A stretch of DNA of 64,000 bases. It comes from Sporichthyaceae bacterium (GTDB lineage: Bacteria > Actinomycetota > Actinomycetes > Sporichthyales > Sporichthyaceae). A program made the translations under genes and the position numbers. Within the stretch, counting starts at the first letter, position 1. Every line of letters begins with the position of its first letter. The stretch is from NCBI GenBank assembly GCA_036269075.1, contig DATASX010000103.1, positions 1-64,000 on the forward strand, read 5' to 3'. Shown here one piece after another: positions 1 through 8,067 of the stretch. The notes beneath the pieces were generated by a model, which was not told the origin of the DNA, searched no databases, and saw only the letters and a program-made list of their open reading frames with translations.

Positions 1-1
1 C

Positions 2-544
2 GGCCTCGCCGAGGCCGCGCTGCGTGATCGCAACCGGCTGTCGCCGCGACTGCAAGCCGTGGCACTACGGCAGCACGCGAACGCGAGCGCACTGAGCGGC
101 GATCGCGAAGGCTGCCTGCGCTCTCTGGACCTCGCGCGGGCCGCGGCCGCGGCGCCGGTCACCGACCCGGACGACGAGATCGCCGGGTACTGCTCCCCAG
201 CCTACGTCGAGATGGAGACCGGTCATTGCTGGACCCAACTCGGTGAGCCGGGACGCGCCGTGGCCGTACTTCAGCGTGCCTTGGCCGCCTGGCCAGCCGG
301 TCAGGAACGCGACCGCGGTTTGTGTCTGGCCCGCCTCGCCTTGGCGCATGCCCAGAGCGGCGACCTCGACGCAGCCGCATCGGCCGGGATCGACGCGCTC
401 ACGGTCGTCCAGTCCTCAACCTCGGCCAGATCGCTTGACCAACTGTGCCGCCTGAGGGTTCTGTTGGCCGGGTCGCGTAACGTCGGATCAGCCAATGAGT
501 TCGAGGCCGCTCTGTCCGACCTGCTGTGCGAGACCGGCCGGTGA
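2..544 (+). CDS. TPR-like protein, C-terminal part (5' end outside window)
   Basis: The frame is open from the first bases of the window, so this is the C-terminal part of a longer protein. About 180 residues are visible. They are alanine- and leucine-rich helices with repeats resembling tetratricopeptide units (for example around the GEPGRAVAVLQRAL and SGDLDAAASAGIDAL segments). The stop at 542-544 lies 12 bases before the creatininase start, so the two are probably co-transcribed. In actinomycetes such tails often follow an N-terminal helix-turn-helix in XRE-type regulators. That domain is not visible here, so a regulatory role is inference. Confidence 0.6.
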   Translation, partial: GLAEAALRDRNRLSPRLQAVALRQHANASALSGDREGCLRSLDLARAAAAAPVTDPDDEIAGYCSPAYVEMETGHCWTQLGEPGRAVAVLQRALAAWPAGQERDRGLCLARLALAHAQSGDLDAAASAGIDALTVVQSSTSARSLDQLCRLRVLLAGSRNVGSANEFEAALSDLLCETGR

Positions 545-556
545 AAGGACCCTTGG

Positions 557-1264
557 GTGGAACACCTGCTGCCGCAGTCGACCAGCAAGGATGAACGCGA
601 GCGGGCGTCGCGCATCGCCGTTCTGCCCGTCGGCAGCTTCGAGCAACACGGCGACCACCTGCCGCTGATCACCGACACCGTCATAGCCTGCGTGATCGCC
701 CGAGAGATCGCCGCCGCACACAACCTGATGCTGCTCCCGCCGATCACCATCTCTTGTTCTCACGAGCACTCGGCCTGGCCCGGCACGGTGAGCATCAGCG
801 CTCGCACGCTGTACTCGGTGCTCACCGACATCGCGGCGTCTGCCGCCGTCAACGGTGCCGACCGCCTGCTAATCGTCAACGGACACGGTGGCAACTACGT
901 GCTGTCCAACGTGGTCCAGGAGGCGAACGTCGGCGGCCCGCGGATGGCGCTGTTCCCGGCCCGCGACGACTGGACCACAGCCCGCGTGTCGGCTGGCATG
1001 GAGACCAGTCACCACGACGACATGCACGGCGGGGAACTCGAGGTATCCATCCTGCTGCACTCGTATCCCGGCCTCGTCCGCGATGGCGTCGCTGAGCAGG
1101 ACCACGACGCCTCGTCTCGTCCGCACCTCTTGACGCTCGGCATGTCCGGTTATACGGGCAACGGCGTGATTGGACGGCCGTCGGCAGCCAGCGCGGACAA
1201 GGGCAAGGCTGTCCTCGAATCCTTGACTGAGTTGGCCGGGCCCCACTTGGGCCTCCTCCGCTAG
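557..1264 (+). CDS. Creatininase-family amidohydrolase
   Basis: A 235-residue protein of the creatininase/MftE superfamily, metal-dependent enzymes that hydrolyse cyclic amides or peptide bonds. The metal-ligand pattern is present: Glu, His and Asp in SFEQHGDHLPLITD near the N-terminus, a His in NGHGGN and a Glu in GGELEVS. The GTG start has an AAAGGA ribosome site at 544-549. Length is normal for the family. The substrate cannot be told; no mycofactocin or creatine genes lie nearby. It sits directly after the TPR gene and left of xis/int, so it is probably cargo of the integrated element. Confidence 0.85.
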   Translation: MEHLLPQSTSKDERERASRIAVLPVGSFEQHGDHLPLITDTVIACVIAREIAAAHNLMLLPPITISCSHEHSAWPGTVSISARTLYSVLTDIAASAAVNGADRLLIVNGHGGNYVLSNVVQEANVGGPRMALFPARDDWTTARVSAGMETSHHDDMHGGELEVSILLHSYPGLVRDGVAEQDHDASSRPHLLTLGMSGYTGNGVIGRPSAASADKGKAVLESLTELAGPHLGLLR

Positions 1265-1449
1265 AGCGAACCAGGCCCCTCCTCGCTCTACCTCTCCCGG
1301 AGCCGTCTAGCTCCGTGAACTGGACCCCGCTCTCGCCGGATGCGCTATGCGTCCACTGGCCAACACCCAGCGTTGGATCCGCAGGCCCAGGTCGCCCGGT
1401 CCACACCGCCATTGCTGCGATCCCGCCGATGTGCGGCGTCCACAGCCGT

Positions 1450-1473
1450 GGTTATCCACAGATCTGGATAACC
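1450..1473. promoter_or_regulatory. Perfect 9-bp inverted repeat upstream of excisionase
   Basis: GGTTATCCA (1450-1458) and TGGATAACC (1465-1473) form a perfect dyad with a 6-base spacer, about 90 bases before the excisionase start. It lies in the 298-base region between the creatininase stop and xis, which holds no convincing gene. A dyad here could be a repressor site controlling xis-int, or a site bound by the excisionase. No T-run follows, so a terminator is less likely. Function is inference. Confidence 0.45.
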
Positions 1474-1562
1474 GGAGTCAAGTTCCCTCAGCGGTCGACG
1501 CAGACTGCAATCGGCTGCAGACAGTCATCGACATCCGCCACCGCGGAAGGAGTCTGCAGCCA

Positions 1563-1757
1563 ATGCCAGAACCCACAAGTGCCGACAAGCTGACCATCCC
1601 TCAGGTGTGTGCCGAGTTGTCCGTGTCCCGATCGACGTTCTACTTCTGGCGCCAGAGAAACAAGGCGCCACGATGCATCAAGCTGCCCAACGGCGAGGTG
1701 CGAATCCGGCGCTCTGACCTGGATCAGTGGCTGGCTTCGCACGAGGAGATCGCGTGA
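1563..1757 (+). CDS. xis: Excisionase / MerR-like HTH_17 DNA-binding protein
   Basis: A 64-residue protein with a single winged helix-turn-helix of the HTH_17 type: LTIPQVCAELSVSRSTFYFW forms the helices and a later RIRRSDLDQWL segment forms the wing and last helix. The ATG at 1563 was chosen because GGAAGGAG (1545-1552) lies 10 bases upstream and the domain starts at once; an in-frame extension to 1347 lacks domain similarity. The stop overlaps the integrase start in GTGA, the usual xis-int arrangement of actinomycete integrative elements. It should direct excision by bending DNA at the att site. Confidence 0.85.
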   Translation: MPEPTSADKLTIPQVCAELSVSRSTFYFWRQRNKAPRCIKLPNGEVRIRRSDLDQWLASHEEIA

Positions 1758-3148
1758 CGACGAAGCGGAACTTCGTCGTCGACGGGAAGTCGCTGGACGT
1801 GAGCATCTGGGAGCTACGGGCAGTCGAGGGCAAGAAGCGGACCACCTTCAACGCCCGCTGGAGGGTAGCCGGAGGGCAGTTCTCGGCAACGTTCAAGACC
1901 CGCGCCTTGGCCAACGGTTTCCGCGCGGACCTGACGTCCGCCATCCGTCGTGGCGAAGCCTTCGACGTGTCAACCGGTCGGCCGGATTCAATGGCTCCCC
2001 CGCCGGAGCCCGAATGGAGCTGGTTCCAACTCGCCTGTACCTATGCCGAAATGAAGTGGGCGGACGCAGCGCCCAAGTCGAGGGCGGGGATCGCTGAGAC
2101 CTTGGCGGCCGCGACGGTCGCGCTTGTCCCAGCAAGTACTAACCGACCAGACACCGCCGTTCTACGCGGCACCATGTACCACTGGGCGACGAACCCCGCC
2201 CGCCGCAGACGCGACCCGCCGGCCCAGTTCGCCGACGCCGCTCGGTGGCTGGAGAAGAACGCTCTTCCGGTGTCGCGATTGGCGGACGCCACCGTGCTGC
2301 GGGCGGTCCTTGAAACTTTCGGGAGGAAGCTCGATGGGACGGCGGCGGCAGCAAGCACCTACCGTCGCAAGCGCGCGGTTTTCCACAACCTCCTCGAGTA
2401 CGCCGTCGAGATCGACCTGCTGCCGGTCAACCCATTGACCAAGCTGAGCAAGACCAGCCGGCGGACGCCCGCTGCAATCGACCCCACCGTCCTCATCGAC
2501 CACCACCGCGCCGAAGCCCTGCTCGACGCACTGGCATCCCAAGACGCATCCGGCCGGCGACTGGTCGCCTTCTTCGGCTGCATCTACTACGCCGCTCTGA
2601 GGCCCAGCGAAGCCGTCGCTCTCAGGCAGACCGCCCTGCTATTGCCCGACCGCGACGGCGACTGGGGCGAGCTCCACCTCTCCGGGTCCGCTCCCGCTTC
2701 CGGACGGGCCTGGACCGACTCCGGTCAACGACGCGAGTCCCGTCAGCTCAAACACCGAGCCATGGGCGACGTCCGGCGCGTGCCCTGCCACCCTCGCCTG
2801 GTCGAGTTGCTGCGAGCCCATCTGAACGAGTTCGGGACGACCTTCGACGGTCGGCTCTTCCGCGGCGCCCGAGGCGGACCGTTGTCCGAGGGTGTGTACG
2901 GACGCGCCTGGGCACTGGCTCGCCAGGCTGCCCTGACCGAAGCCGAGGCCGCCTCGTCCATGGCGGCCCGCCCGTACGACCTGCGCCACGCCTGCGTCAC
3001 TGGCTGGCTCAACGCGACCGGCGACGCGGCTCAGGTCGCCGCTTGGGCCGGACACAGCGTCAACGTGCTACTGCGTGTATATATCCGCTGCGTGGCCGGC
3101 CGCGACGAGCTGGCCAAGCAACGCATCGCGGAGGCCCTCAAGCGCTGA
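1754..3148 (+). CDS. int: Tyrosine-recombinase integrase
   Basis: A 464-residue phage/ICE-type integrase that would catalyse site-specific recombination between attP and attB. The catalytic set is visible: Arg283 in the ALRPSEA box, Arg411 and His412 in YDLRHACVTGW, His434 in WAGHS and the nucleophile Tyr443. The usual HxxR histidine is replaced by tyrosine, as in many actinomycete integrases. The N-terminal part has an arm-binding-like segment and a SAM-like core-binding domain. The GTG start overlaps the xis stop. The gene ends about 150 bases from the 3' end of tRNA-Tyr, the expected attachment site. No disruption is seen. Confidence 0.93.
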   Translation: MTTKRNFVVDGKSLDVSIWELRAVEGKKRTTFNARWRVAGGQFSATFKTRALANGFRADLTSAIRRGEAFDVSTGRPDSMAPPPEPEWSWFQLACTYAEMKWADAAPKSRAGIAETLAAATVALVPASTNRPDTAVLRGTMYHWATNPARRRRDPPAQFADAARWLEKNALPVSRLADATVLRAVLETFGRKLDGTAAAASTYRRKRAVFHNLLEYAVEIDLLPVNPLTKLSKTSRRTPAAIDPTVLIDHHRAEALLDALASQDASGRRLVAFFGCIYYAALRPSEAVALRQTALLLPDRDGDWGELHLSGSAPASGRAWTDSGQRRESRQLKHRAMGDVRRVPCHPRLVELLRAHLNEFGTTFDGRLFRGARGGPLSEGVYGRAWALARQAALTEAEAASSMAARPYDLRHACVTGWLNATGDAAQVAAWAGHSVNVLLRVYIRCVAGRDELAKQRIAEALKR

Positions 3149-3258
3149 GGTCGCACCCGTTCCGCGGCCGCCGGTCTCGCAAAATTTTCCGCGTATATGC
3201 CGCAGACACTCGCTGACGCCCGTCTCGGGCTGTCGACGGCTGGACTCCACAAGATCGC

Positions 3259-3288
3259 GCCCCTGACCCATATGCGCAGGTCAGGGGC
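3259..3288. terminator. 10-bp perfect hairpin between integrase and tRNA-Tyr
   Basis: GCCCCTGACC (3259-3268) pairs perfectly with GGTCAGGGGC (3279-3288) across a 10-base loop. It follows the integrase on the plus strand (tail TGTTT) and also follows tRNA-Tyr on the minus strand, so it may stop both transcripts. Confidence 0.6.
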
Positions 3289-3300
3289 TGTTTCCGCAGG

Positions 3301-3384
3301 TGGTGGCAGGTCCAGGATTAGAACCTGGGAAGCTTTCGCGACGGATTTACAGTCCGCTCCCATTGGCCGCTCGGGCAACCTGCC
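3301..3384 (-). tRNA. tRNA-Tyr (anticodon GUA)
   Basis: Read on the minus strand, this folds as a class II tRNA. The acceptor stem GGCAGGT/ACCTGCC is perfect, the D stem is CCC/GGG, the anticodon loop is CTGTAAA with anticodon GUA, and a long variable arm and T arm CCAGG-TTCTAAT-CCTGG follow. The 3' CCA is encoded (3301-3303). The 3' end faces the integrase gene, marking it as the probable attB/attR site of the element to its left. Confidence 0.97.
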
Positions 3385-3479
3385 AGGGCCCGGGGGCGGT
3401 GCCTCGGGCGCGCTGGAAGGATAGCGCAGGGGTCCCCGCGCCCAGCAATCCGGTTCTCGTCTGGACAGGAGCACGCACT

Positions 3480-3968
3480 GTGGCCGACTCGTCGTTCGAC
3501 GTCGTGAGCAAGGTCGACCAGCAGGAGGTCGACAACGCACTGAACCAGACCGAGCGCGAACTCTCCCAGCGCTTCGACTTCAAGGGCACGGGCGCGCACA
3601 TCGGCAAGTCCGCCGAGAAGATCGAGATGAAGGCCGAGTCGGAGGATCGCGTCAAGGCCGTCCTCGACGTCTTCAAGGAGAAGCTGATCAAGCGTCAGGT
3701 CTCGCTGAAGGCGCTCGATGCCGGGGAGCCGCAGCTGTCCGGCAAGGAGTACAAGATCTTCGCGACGATCAAGGAGGGCATCTCGACGGACAACGCCAAG
3801 AAGGTCTCCAAGATCATCCGCGACGAGGGCCCGAAGGGCGTCCAGGTCCAGATCCAGGGCGAGCAATTGCGGGTGACCTCGAAGAAGCGCGACGACCTGC
3901 AGGCCGTGATCGCGGTGCTCAAGGAGAGCGACCTGGACTTCCCGCTGCAGTACATCAACTACCGCTGA
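3480..3968 (+). CDS. yajQ: YajQ family nucleotide-binding protein
   Basis: A 162-residue YajQ/UPF0234 protein, normal in length, with the family landmarks: [10 protein letters not shown] at the N-terminus, QRFDFKGT, and the C-terminal [10 protein letters not shown]. The fold is two ferredoxin-like domains that bind nucleotides. A Xanthomonas homologue binds cyclic di-GMP, but that role is not shown for actinomycetes. The GTG at 3480 was chosen because AGGAG (3467-3471) is 8 bases upstream and the conserved N-terminus begins there. It is probably the first chromosomal protein gene right of the element. Confidence 0.93.
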   Translation: MADSSFDVVSKVDQQEVDNALNQTERELSQRFDFKGTGAHIGKSAEKIEMKAESEDRVKAVLDVFKEKLIKRQVSLKALDAGEPQLSGKEYKIFATIKEGISTDNAKKVSKIIRDEGPKGVQVQIQGEQLRVTSKKRDDLQAVIAVLKESDLDFPLQYINYR

Positions 3969-4091
3969 CCCCGGCGCCCGCGCGGGTTGCGGTAAGTGTG
4001 ATTTTCGCCCACGTCAAACGGGCGAGTGCGCAACTAGGCTTCTTCGACGACCGCCTGCCGACCGACTGCGGCGTCCAGGAGGACCGTCCCT

Positions 4092-5183
4092 GTGATCGAC
4101 CAGCACACCGTCGCCGATGCCCTCGGTCTCGCCGTCGCCGCCGGCGTCCCCGCGCTGTTGTGGGGTGCGCCCGGCACCGGCAAGACCTCGGTGGTGCGCG
4201 CTCTGGCGGACGCACTCGACCTGCCGTGCGAGGTGGTCATCGCCTCGATCCGGGAGCCCGCCGACTTCGCCGGACTGCCGATCGTCGACGCGGGCCAGGT
4301 GTCCTTCGCCCCGCCGTCGTGGGCCCGCCGGCTCGCCGACGTCGAGCACGGCCTGCTGTTCCTCGACGAGATCTCCACCGCGCCCCCCGCCGTGCAGGCG
4401 GCGCTGCTGCGGGTTGTCCTGGAACGCACGGTGGGCGACCTCACGCTGCCAGCCGGCATCCGCACCGTGGCCGCCGCGAACCCGCCGGAGCAGGCCGCCG
4501 ACGGGTGGGACCTCTCGGCCCCGTTGGCCAACCGCTTCGTGCACCTGGACTGGCCCGTCGACGCCCGCACGATGGCTGAGGGCTTCGCGGGCGGTTGGCC
4601 GCCGCCCACGCCGGTGAAGCTCGCGGCGGACTGGGAATGGCTGGTGCCGCAGACCCGGGCGTGGGTCGCCGGTTTCGTCGGCGTGCGGCCGGGTGCGGTC
4701 CTGTCCGTCCCGACCGAGGCGGTCTCCGCCGGCCGGGCGTGGCCGAGCCCGCGTAGTTGGGACATGGCCGCGCGCCTGCTGGCCGCCGGTCGCGTCGCGG
4801 ACAGCTCCGAGGACGTCGTGGCGCTGCTGATGAAGGGCTGCGTCGGCGACGGCATGGGCGTGGAGTTCCTGGCCTGGCTGGCCGAGGGCGACCTGCCCGA
4901 CCCCGAGGTAGTCCTCGCCGACCCAGACTCCTTCGAACTCCCCGAGCGCGGCGACCGCGCGTTCGCCGCGCTCACCGCGATCGCGGCCGCCGTCGCGGCG
5001 CAACCGACCGTCCAGCGCTGGAATGCGGCCTGGAAGGTGTTCGGCCGAGCCGGAGACACCGCCCCGGACGCCGCAGCCGTGGCCGCGCGCACGTTGGTCC
5101 GCTCCCGGCCGGACGGGGCGCCGGTACCGCCCGAGGTGGCCCAGTTCGCGCCCATGCTCCAGGCGGCGGGCCTGCTCGGGTGA
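4092..5183 (+). CDS. MoxR-like AAA+ ATPase
   Basis: A 363-residue AAA+ ATPase. Walker A GAPGTGKT is at residues 25-32, Walker B LLFLDEI at 88-94, and a sensor-like AAANP follows. The GTG start has AGGAGG (4077-4082) 9 bases upstream. It is followed by a VWA-like gene and an uncharacterised gene, the typical MoxR plus VWA pairing in which the ATPase remodels a client and the VWA protein acts as metal-dependent adaptor. The client is unknown. A six-base dyad sits in the gap before it, but no strong terminator separates it from yajQ. Confidence 0.85.
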   Translation: MIDQHTVADALGLAVAAGVPALLWGAPGTGKTSVVRALADALDLPCEVVIASIREPADFAGLPIVDAGQVSFAPPSWARRLADVEHGLLFLDEISTAPPAVQAALLRVVLERTVGDLTLPAGIRTVAAANPPEQAADGWDLSAPLANRFVHLDWPVDARTMAEGFAGGWPPPTPVKLAADWEWLVPQTRAWVAGFVGVRPGAVLSVPTEAVSAGRAWPSPRSWDMAARLLAAGRVADSSEDVVALLMKGCVGDGMGVEFLAWLAEGDLPDPEVVLADPDSFELPERGDRAFAALTAIAAAVAAQPTVQRWNAAWKVFGRAGDTAPDAAAVAARTLVRSRPDGAPVPPEVAQFAPMLQAAGLLG

Positions 5184-5211
5184 GCGAGCCTGCGAGCGAA
5201 CCAATGGCACA

Positions 5212-6387
5212 GTGTCCGCCACCACCCAGGCCGCAGCGGCGCGCAGCGGTGCGCCGGTGAGCGATGTCAGCGCCGCGCGGCTGTGGGCGAGCGTGCGGAT
5301 GCCTTACCTGGCCTCGGCGGTGTTCGCGTGCGCCGTCAAGCCGGAGCCCGGCATCGGGACCATCCGCATCGACGAGGGGTGGACCGTGCACGCGGACCCG
5401 GCCGTCGTCGCGTCGATGGCGGTGGAGAACCTCGGGAAACTGCTGCTGCACCTGACCTGCCACGCCCTGCGCGAGCACGCAGACCGCGCCCGGGCGCTGC
5501 ACGCCGACGGGTCGTGGTGGAACCGTTGCACCGACGCCGAGATCAACGACGACCTGGCTGTCGTCGACGCGGTCCCGACGAGCGCCAAGGACCTGCCCGT
5601 CGATCTCGGCGTGGCACCGCACCGCCTGGCCGAGGAGTACTTCGCCGGCGACCCGCAGGGCCCGCGGCCGTGGGATTGCGGCAGCGGCGCCGACGGCGCC
5701 TCGCAGCCCGGCGATTCTGACGGTGTGTCAGGTCTGCAGGCTCAGCTGATCCGGGCCCGGACGGCGGTCAACGTCCAGGACGCACACAAGAGCGCGCCGG
5801 GCTCGGTCCCGGGTGGTCTGCTGCGCTGGGCGCACGGCGTGACGGAACCTTCGGTCGACTGGCGACGTGTACTTGCGGCCGAACTGCGCCGGGCCTGCGC
5901 CTGGGCGAGCGGTCAGGTCGACCACTCGTACTCGCGGCCGTCGCGGCGGGCGTCGGTGATGCATCCGGTGGTGCTGCCGCGCCTGGTCCGTCCGATCCCC
6001 GAGGTCGCCGTGGTCGCGGACACCTCCGGCTCGATCGACGACCGAATGCTCGCGACGGTGGTCGGCGAGATCGACGGCATCGCCACGCGGGCGGGGCTGC
6101 GGTCGGGCCTGCCCGTGGTGGTGGTGGACGCTCAGGTCTACACCGTGCGTCGGGTGACCCGCGCCGCGCAGTTGGACCTAGCCGGCGGCGGCGGCACCGA
6201 CGTGGGCGCGGGGATCGCGGCCGCCGCGGCCCTTCGCCCGCGACCGTCGGTGATCGTCGTCCTGACCGACGGTCTGACCCCGTGGCCGCACTCGCCCCCG
6301 CGCGGGACGAAGGTGATCGTCGGCCTGCTCGGCAATCACCCCGCTGCCCCGCCGCGCTGGGCGCGGGTGGTGCGGATCGCGGCATGA
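5212..6387 (+). CDS. VWA-like (DUF2201-type) protein partnered with MoxR ATPase
   Basis: About 391 residues. The N-terminal half resembles the putative metallopeptidase domain of DUF2201 proteins. The C-terminal half is a VWA-like domain with a MIDAS-type motif (VADTSGSID), a later GGGGTDVGAG loop and VLTDGL. The expected HExxH reads HLTCH, so the catalytic Glu is absent and peptidase activity is unlikely. GTG at 5212 and GTG at 5257 are both possible starts; neither has a clear ribosome site. The stop overlaps the next gene in ATGA, indicating translational coupling. Probably a co-chaperone of the preceding ATPase. Confidence 0.75.
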   Translation: MSATTQAAAARSGAPVSDVSAARLWASVRMPYLASAVFACAVKPEPGIGTIRIDEGWTVHADPAVVASMAVENLGKLLLHLTCHALREHADRARALHADGSWWNRCTDAEINDDLAVVDAVPTSAKDLPVDLGVAPHRLAEEYFAGDPQGPRPWDCGSGADGASQPGDSDGVSGLQAQLIRARTAVNVQDAHKSAPGSVPGGLLRWAHGVTEPSVDWRRVLAAELRRACAWASGQVDHSYSRPSRRASVMHPVVLPRLVRPIPEVAVVADTSGSIDDRMLATVVGEIDGIATRAGLRSGLPVVVVDAQVYTVRRVTRAAQLDLAGGGGTDVGAGIAAAAALRPRPSVIVVLTDGLTPWPHSPPRGTKVIVGLLGNHPAAPPRWARVVRIAA

Positions 6388-7202
6388 CCGGATTCCTCGG
6401 GTTGTTGCCGCCCGTATCGGGTTCCCTGGCCTGCGACGGCGGGCAGCACAACGTGCGCTGGGCCGACGGCGAACTGGTCCTCCCGGACCACGACGACCCC
6501 GAGGGCGAACGGATTCTCGCGGCGCTGGGCGGGCAACGAGCCGGCTGCATCGCGCTGCTCGAGGCCTGGTACCGGTGCAGTTCCGACGTCACGTTGCTGC
6601 CGGCGCTCACCACCCTGTCCGACCGGGTCCGGGCGTCCATGGGCGGCAGCGCGGCGCGGCCCGGCGTCCAACTCGTCGGCGGGCTCGCGGCCACACTGAG
6701 TTCGACGATCCGCCAGGGCCGACTCCCTCGCCGCAACTCCGGAGCCGTCTCGGACGACCGCGCCATCCGCGACGACCTGCTGCTGCTGCTCTCGGCAGGC
6801 GCCGGCCTGGTCGACCGGCTGGCTGTGCAGACCTTGTCCGTCTGGGCACTGCGCGCCGAGGTCGAGGAGCTCGAGGCCGACGTGCGGATCGCGTTGGGCA
6901 AGGCCCTGGCCTCGCGTGTCTCGACAACGCTGGCCGGGTGGGTCGGGGCCGATCGGGCAACGGCAACCGTGGAACTGACTGACCGTCAGGATGCGGCGCA
7001 CCTAGTGCGAGCCGACGACGGGTGGCGGGCCGCGCTGCCGCCCGGGTGGCTGGCCAGGGTCTGGGCACCCGGCCTCGCCGTCACCGCCGGCCGCTTCGTG
7101 GTTTCCGCCGCCTGGGACGGGGACATGCTGCGGCTGAACACCGTCGGGGCCGACGGCCGGGCCGGCGAGATGACCGTCGGACCGGTGCCGGCCGCGGGCT
7201 GA
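6384..7202 (+). CDS. Uncharacterised third gene of the MoxR-VWA cluster
   Basis: A 272-residue soluble protein with no signal peptide or membrane segment and no family I recognise. The middle is helical (LLLLLSAGAGLVDRLAVQTL, then a charged EVEELEADVRIALGKAL stretch). The C-terminal 60 residues look beta-rich, with WRAALPPGWLARVWAPGLAV. The ATG start overlaps the VWA gene stop, so it belongs to the same operon and probably acts with the ATPase and VWA protein, perhaps as client or adaptor. A strong hairpin follows the stop. Confidence 0.6.
   Translation: MTGFLGLLPPVSGSLACDGGQHNVRWADGELVLPDHDDPEGERILAALGGQRAGCIALLEAWYRCSSDVTLLPALTTLSDRVRASMGGSAARPGVQLVGGLAATLSSTIRQGRLPRRNSGAVSDDRAIRDDLLLLLSAGAGLVDRLAVQTLSVWALRAEVEELEADVRIALGKALASRVSTTLAGWVGADRATATVELTDRQDAAHLVRADDGWRAALPPGWLARVWAPGLAVTAGRFVVSAAWDGDMLRLNTVGADGRAGEMTVGPVPAAG
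6975..6989. repeat. CTGAC-N5-GTCAG dyad (inside a coding region)
   Basis: CTGAC TGACC GTCAG. A member of the recurrent 15-bp dyad described in the findings, lying within the third gene of the MoxR cluster. Confidence 0.4.
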
Positions 7203-7220
7203 CCTTTCCTGCCGAAGAAA

Positions 7221-7255
7221 ATCGCCTCCGGCACCGACACGGTGCCGGAGGCGAT
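7221..7255. terminator. Bidirectional terminator, 15-bp perfect stem
   Basis: ATCGCCTCCGGCACC (7221-7235) pairs with 7241-7255 across a 5-base loop. It sits between two convergent genes ending at 7202 (+) and 7266 (-). For the minus-strand gene the hairpin is followed by a T-rich tail (ATTTTCTTC). Confidence 0.85.
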
Positions 7256-7265
7256 CGGTCGACCG

Positions 7266-7940
7266 TCAGGCGTGGCGAACGCGCGAGGCCATCCTGCGCA
7301 TGAGCTTGGTCGCCTGGCTCGGGCTCGGCGCCTTGGTGCTCGCGTTCTCCGAGTACACGGACAGTTCCGTCCGACCGACGCGGGCCTCGACGAGGTAGCC
7401 GTTCACCTCGTACGTCTGGCCGCCGACGGCCTCCTTCATCACGATGCGGAACACCGCGCCCTCGTCGGCGCCGGAGACCTCGGACGACAGTCGCTTCACG
7501 GTCATCGAGCCGCTGGATCCCAGCGCGTCGGCGCCGAGCGCCTTCGCGACGCACTTAGTGCCCTTGGCCGACCGCGACACGGCGAGGTCGGACTCGGCGG
7601 CGCCGATCGACTTGGTCACGGCCGATCCGGTGAGGATCAGGGTGCCGCCCTTGTTCCCCATCGCCGAGTCGCCGGCCAGGTAGGCGACCTGGCGGTCGCC
7701 GCCGCAGGAGAACGGGGTGGCATCGGAACCCGAGCCGGCGCCCTTCTCCAGGCTGCCCGGCTGCACGGTCCAACCGGACAGGTCACCGGTCACCTGCACG
7801 CCTGCCTTCGCCAGCTTGCCGGCGCTCGACAGCGAGATCGTTGCGGCCGAAGCCGTGCCGGTCAGCGCCGGTACGGCCACCGCACCCAGCACCAGAACAG
7901 TCGCCGCCCGCCCGATGCCGAACCCCTTGCCGTTGCGCAT
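7266..7940 (-). CDS. Secreted protein of unknown function
   Basis: A 224-residue protein with a clear Sec signal peptide: positive start (MRNGKGFGIGR), hydrophobic stretch and likely cleavage after GTASA near residue 32. The mature part is Ser/Thr/Gly/Ala-rich with beta-like segments and two cysteines (in FSCGG and KCVAK) that could form a disulfide. A basic tail (MRRMASRVRHA) ends it. The ATG at 7940 follows a GGGGGG-type ribosome site. No recognised domain. A single-gene unit closed by the terminator at 7221-7255. Confidence 0.7.
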   Translation of the reverse strand: MRNGKGFGIGRAATVLVLGAVAVPALTGTASAATISLSSAGKLAKAGVQVTGDLSGWTVQPGSLEKGAGSGSDATPFSCGGDRQVAYLAGDSAMGNKGGTLILTGSAVTKSIGAAESDLAVSRSAKGTKCVAKALGADALGSSGSMTVKRLSSEVSGADEGAVFRIVMKEAVGGQTYEVNGYLVEARVGRTELSVYSENASTKAPSPSQATKLMRRMASRVRHA

Positions 7941-8067
7941 TTCCCGTCCCCCCGGGTCACGGTCGCGTTCGTCGCGACCTGTCTGCCCTCTGAGACCAGC
8001 GGGACGGGAGGGCGGTTCCGCATCGTTCGTCCGGTTTCCGCGATCCGAACGGATGACCGCGGGCCGG

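Noticed and set aside
1-3148. attL copy of the tRNA-Tyr 3' end inside the window
   Set aside because: I looked for the T-arm and acceptor sequence left of the integrase and found none; the copy, if real, is outside.
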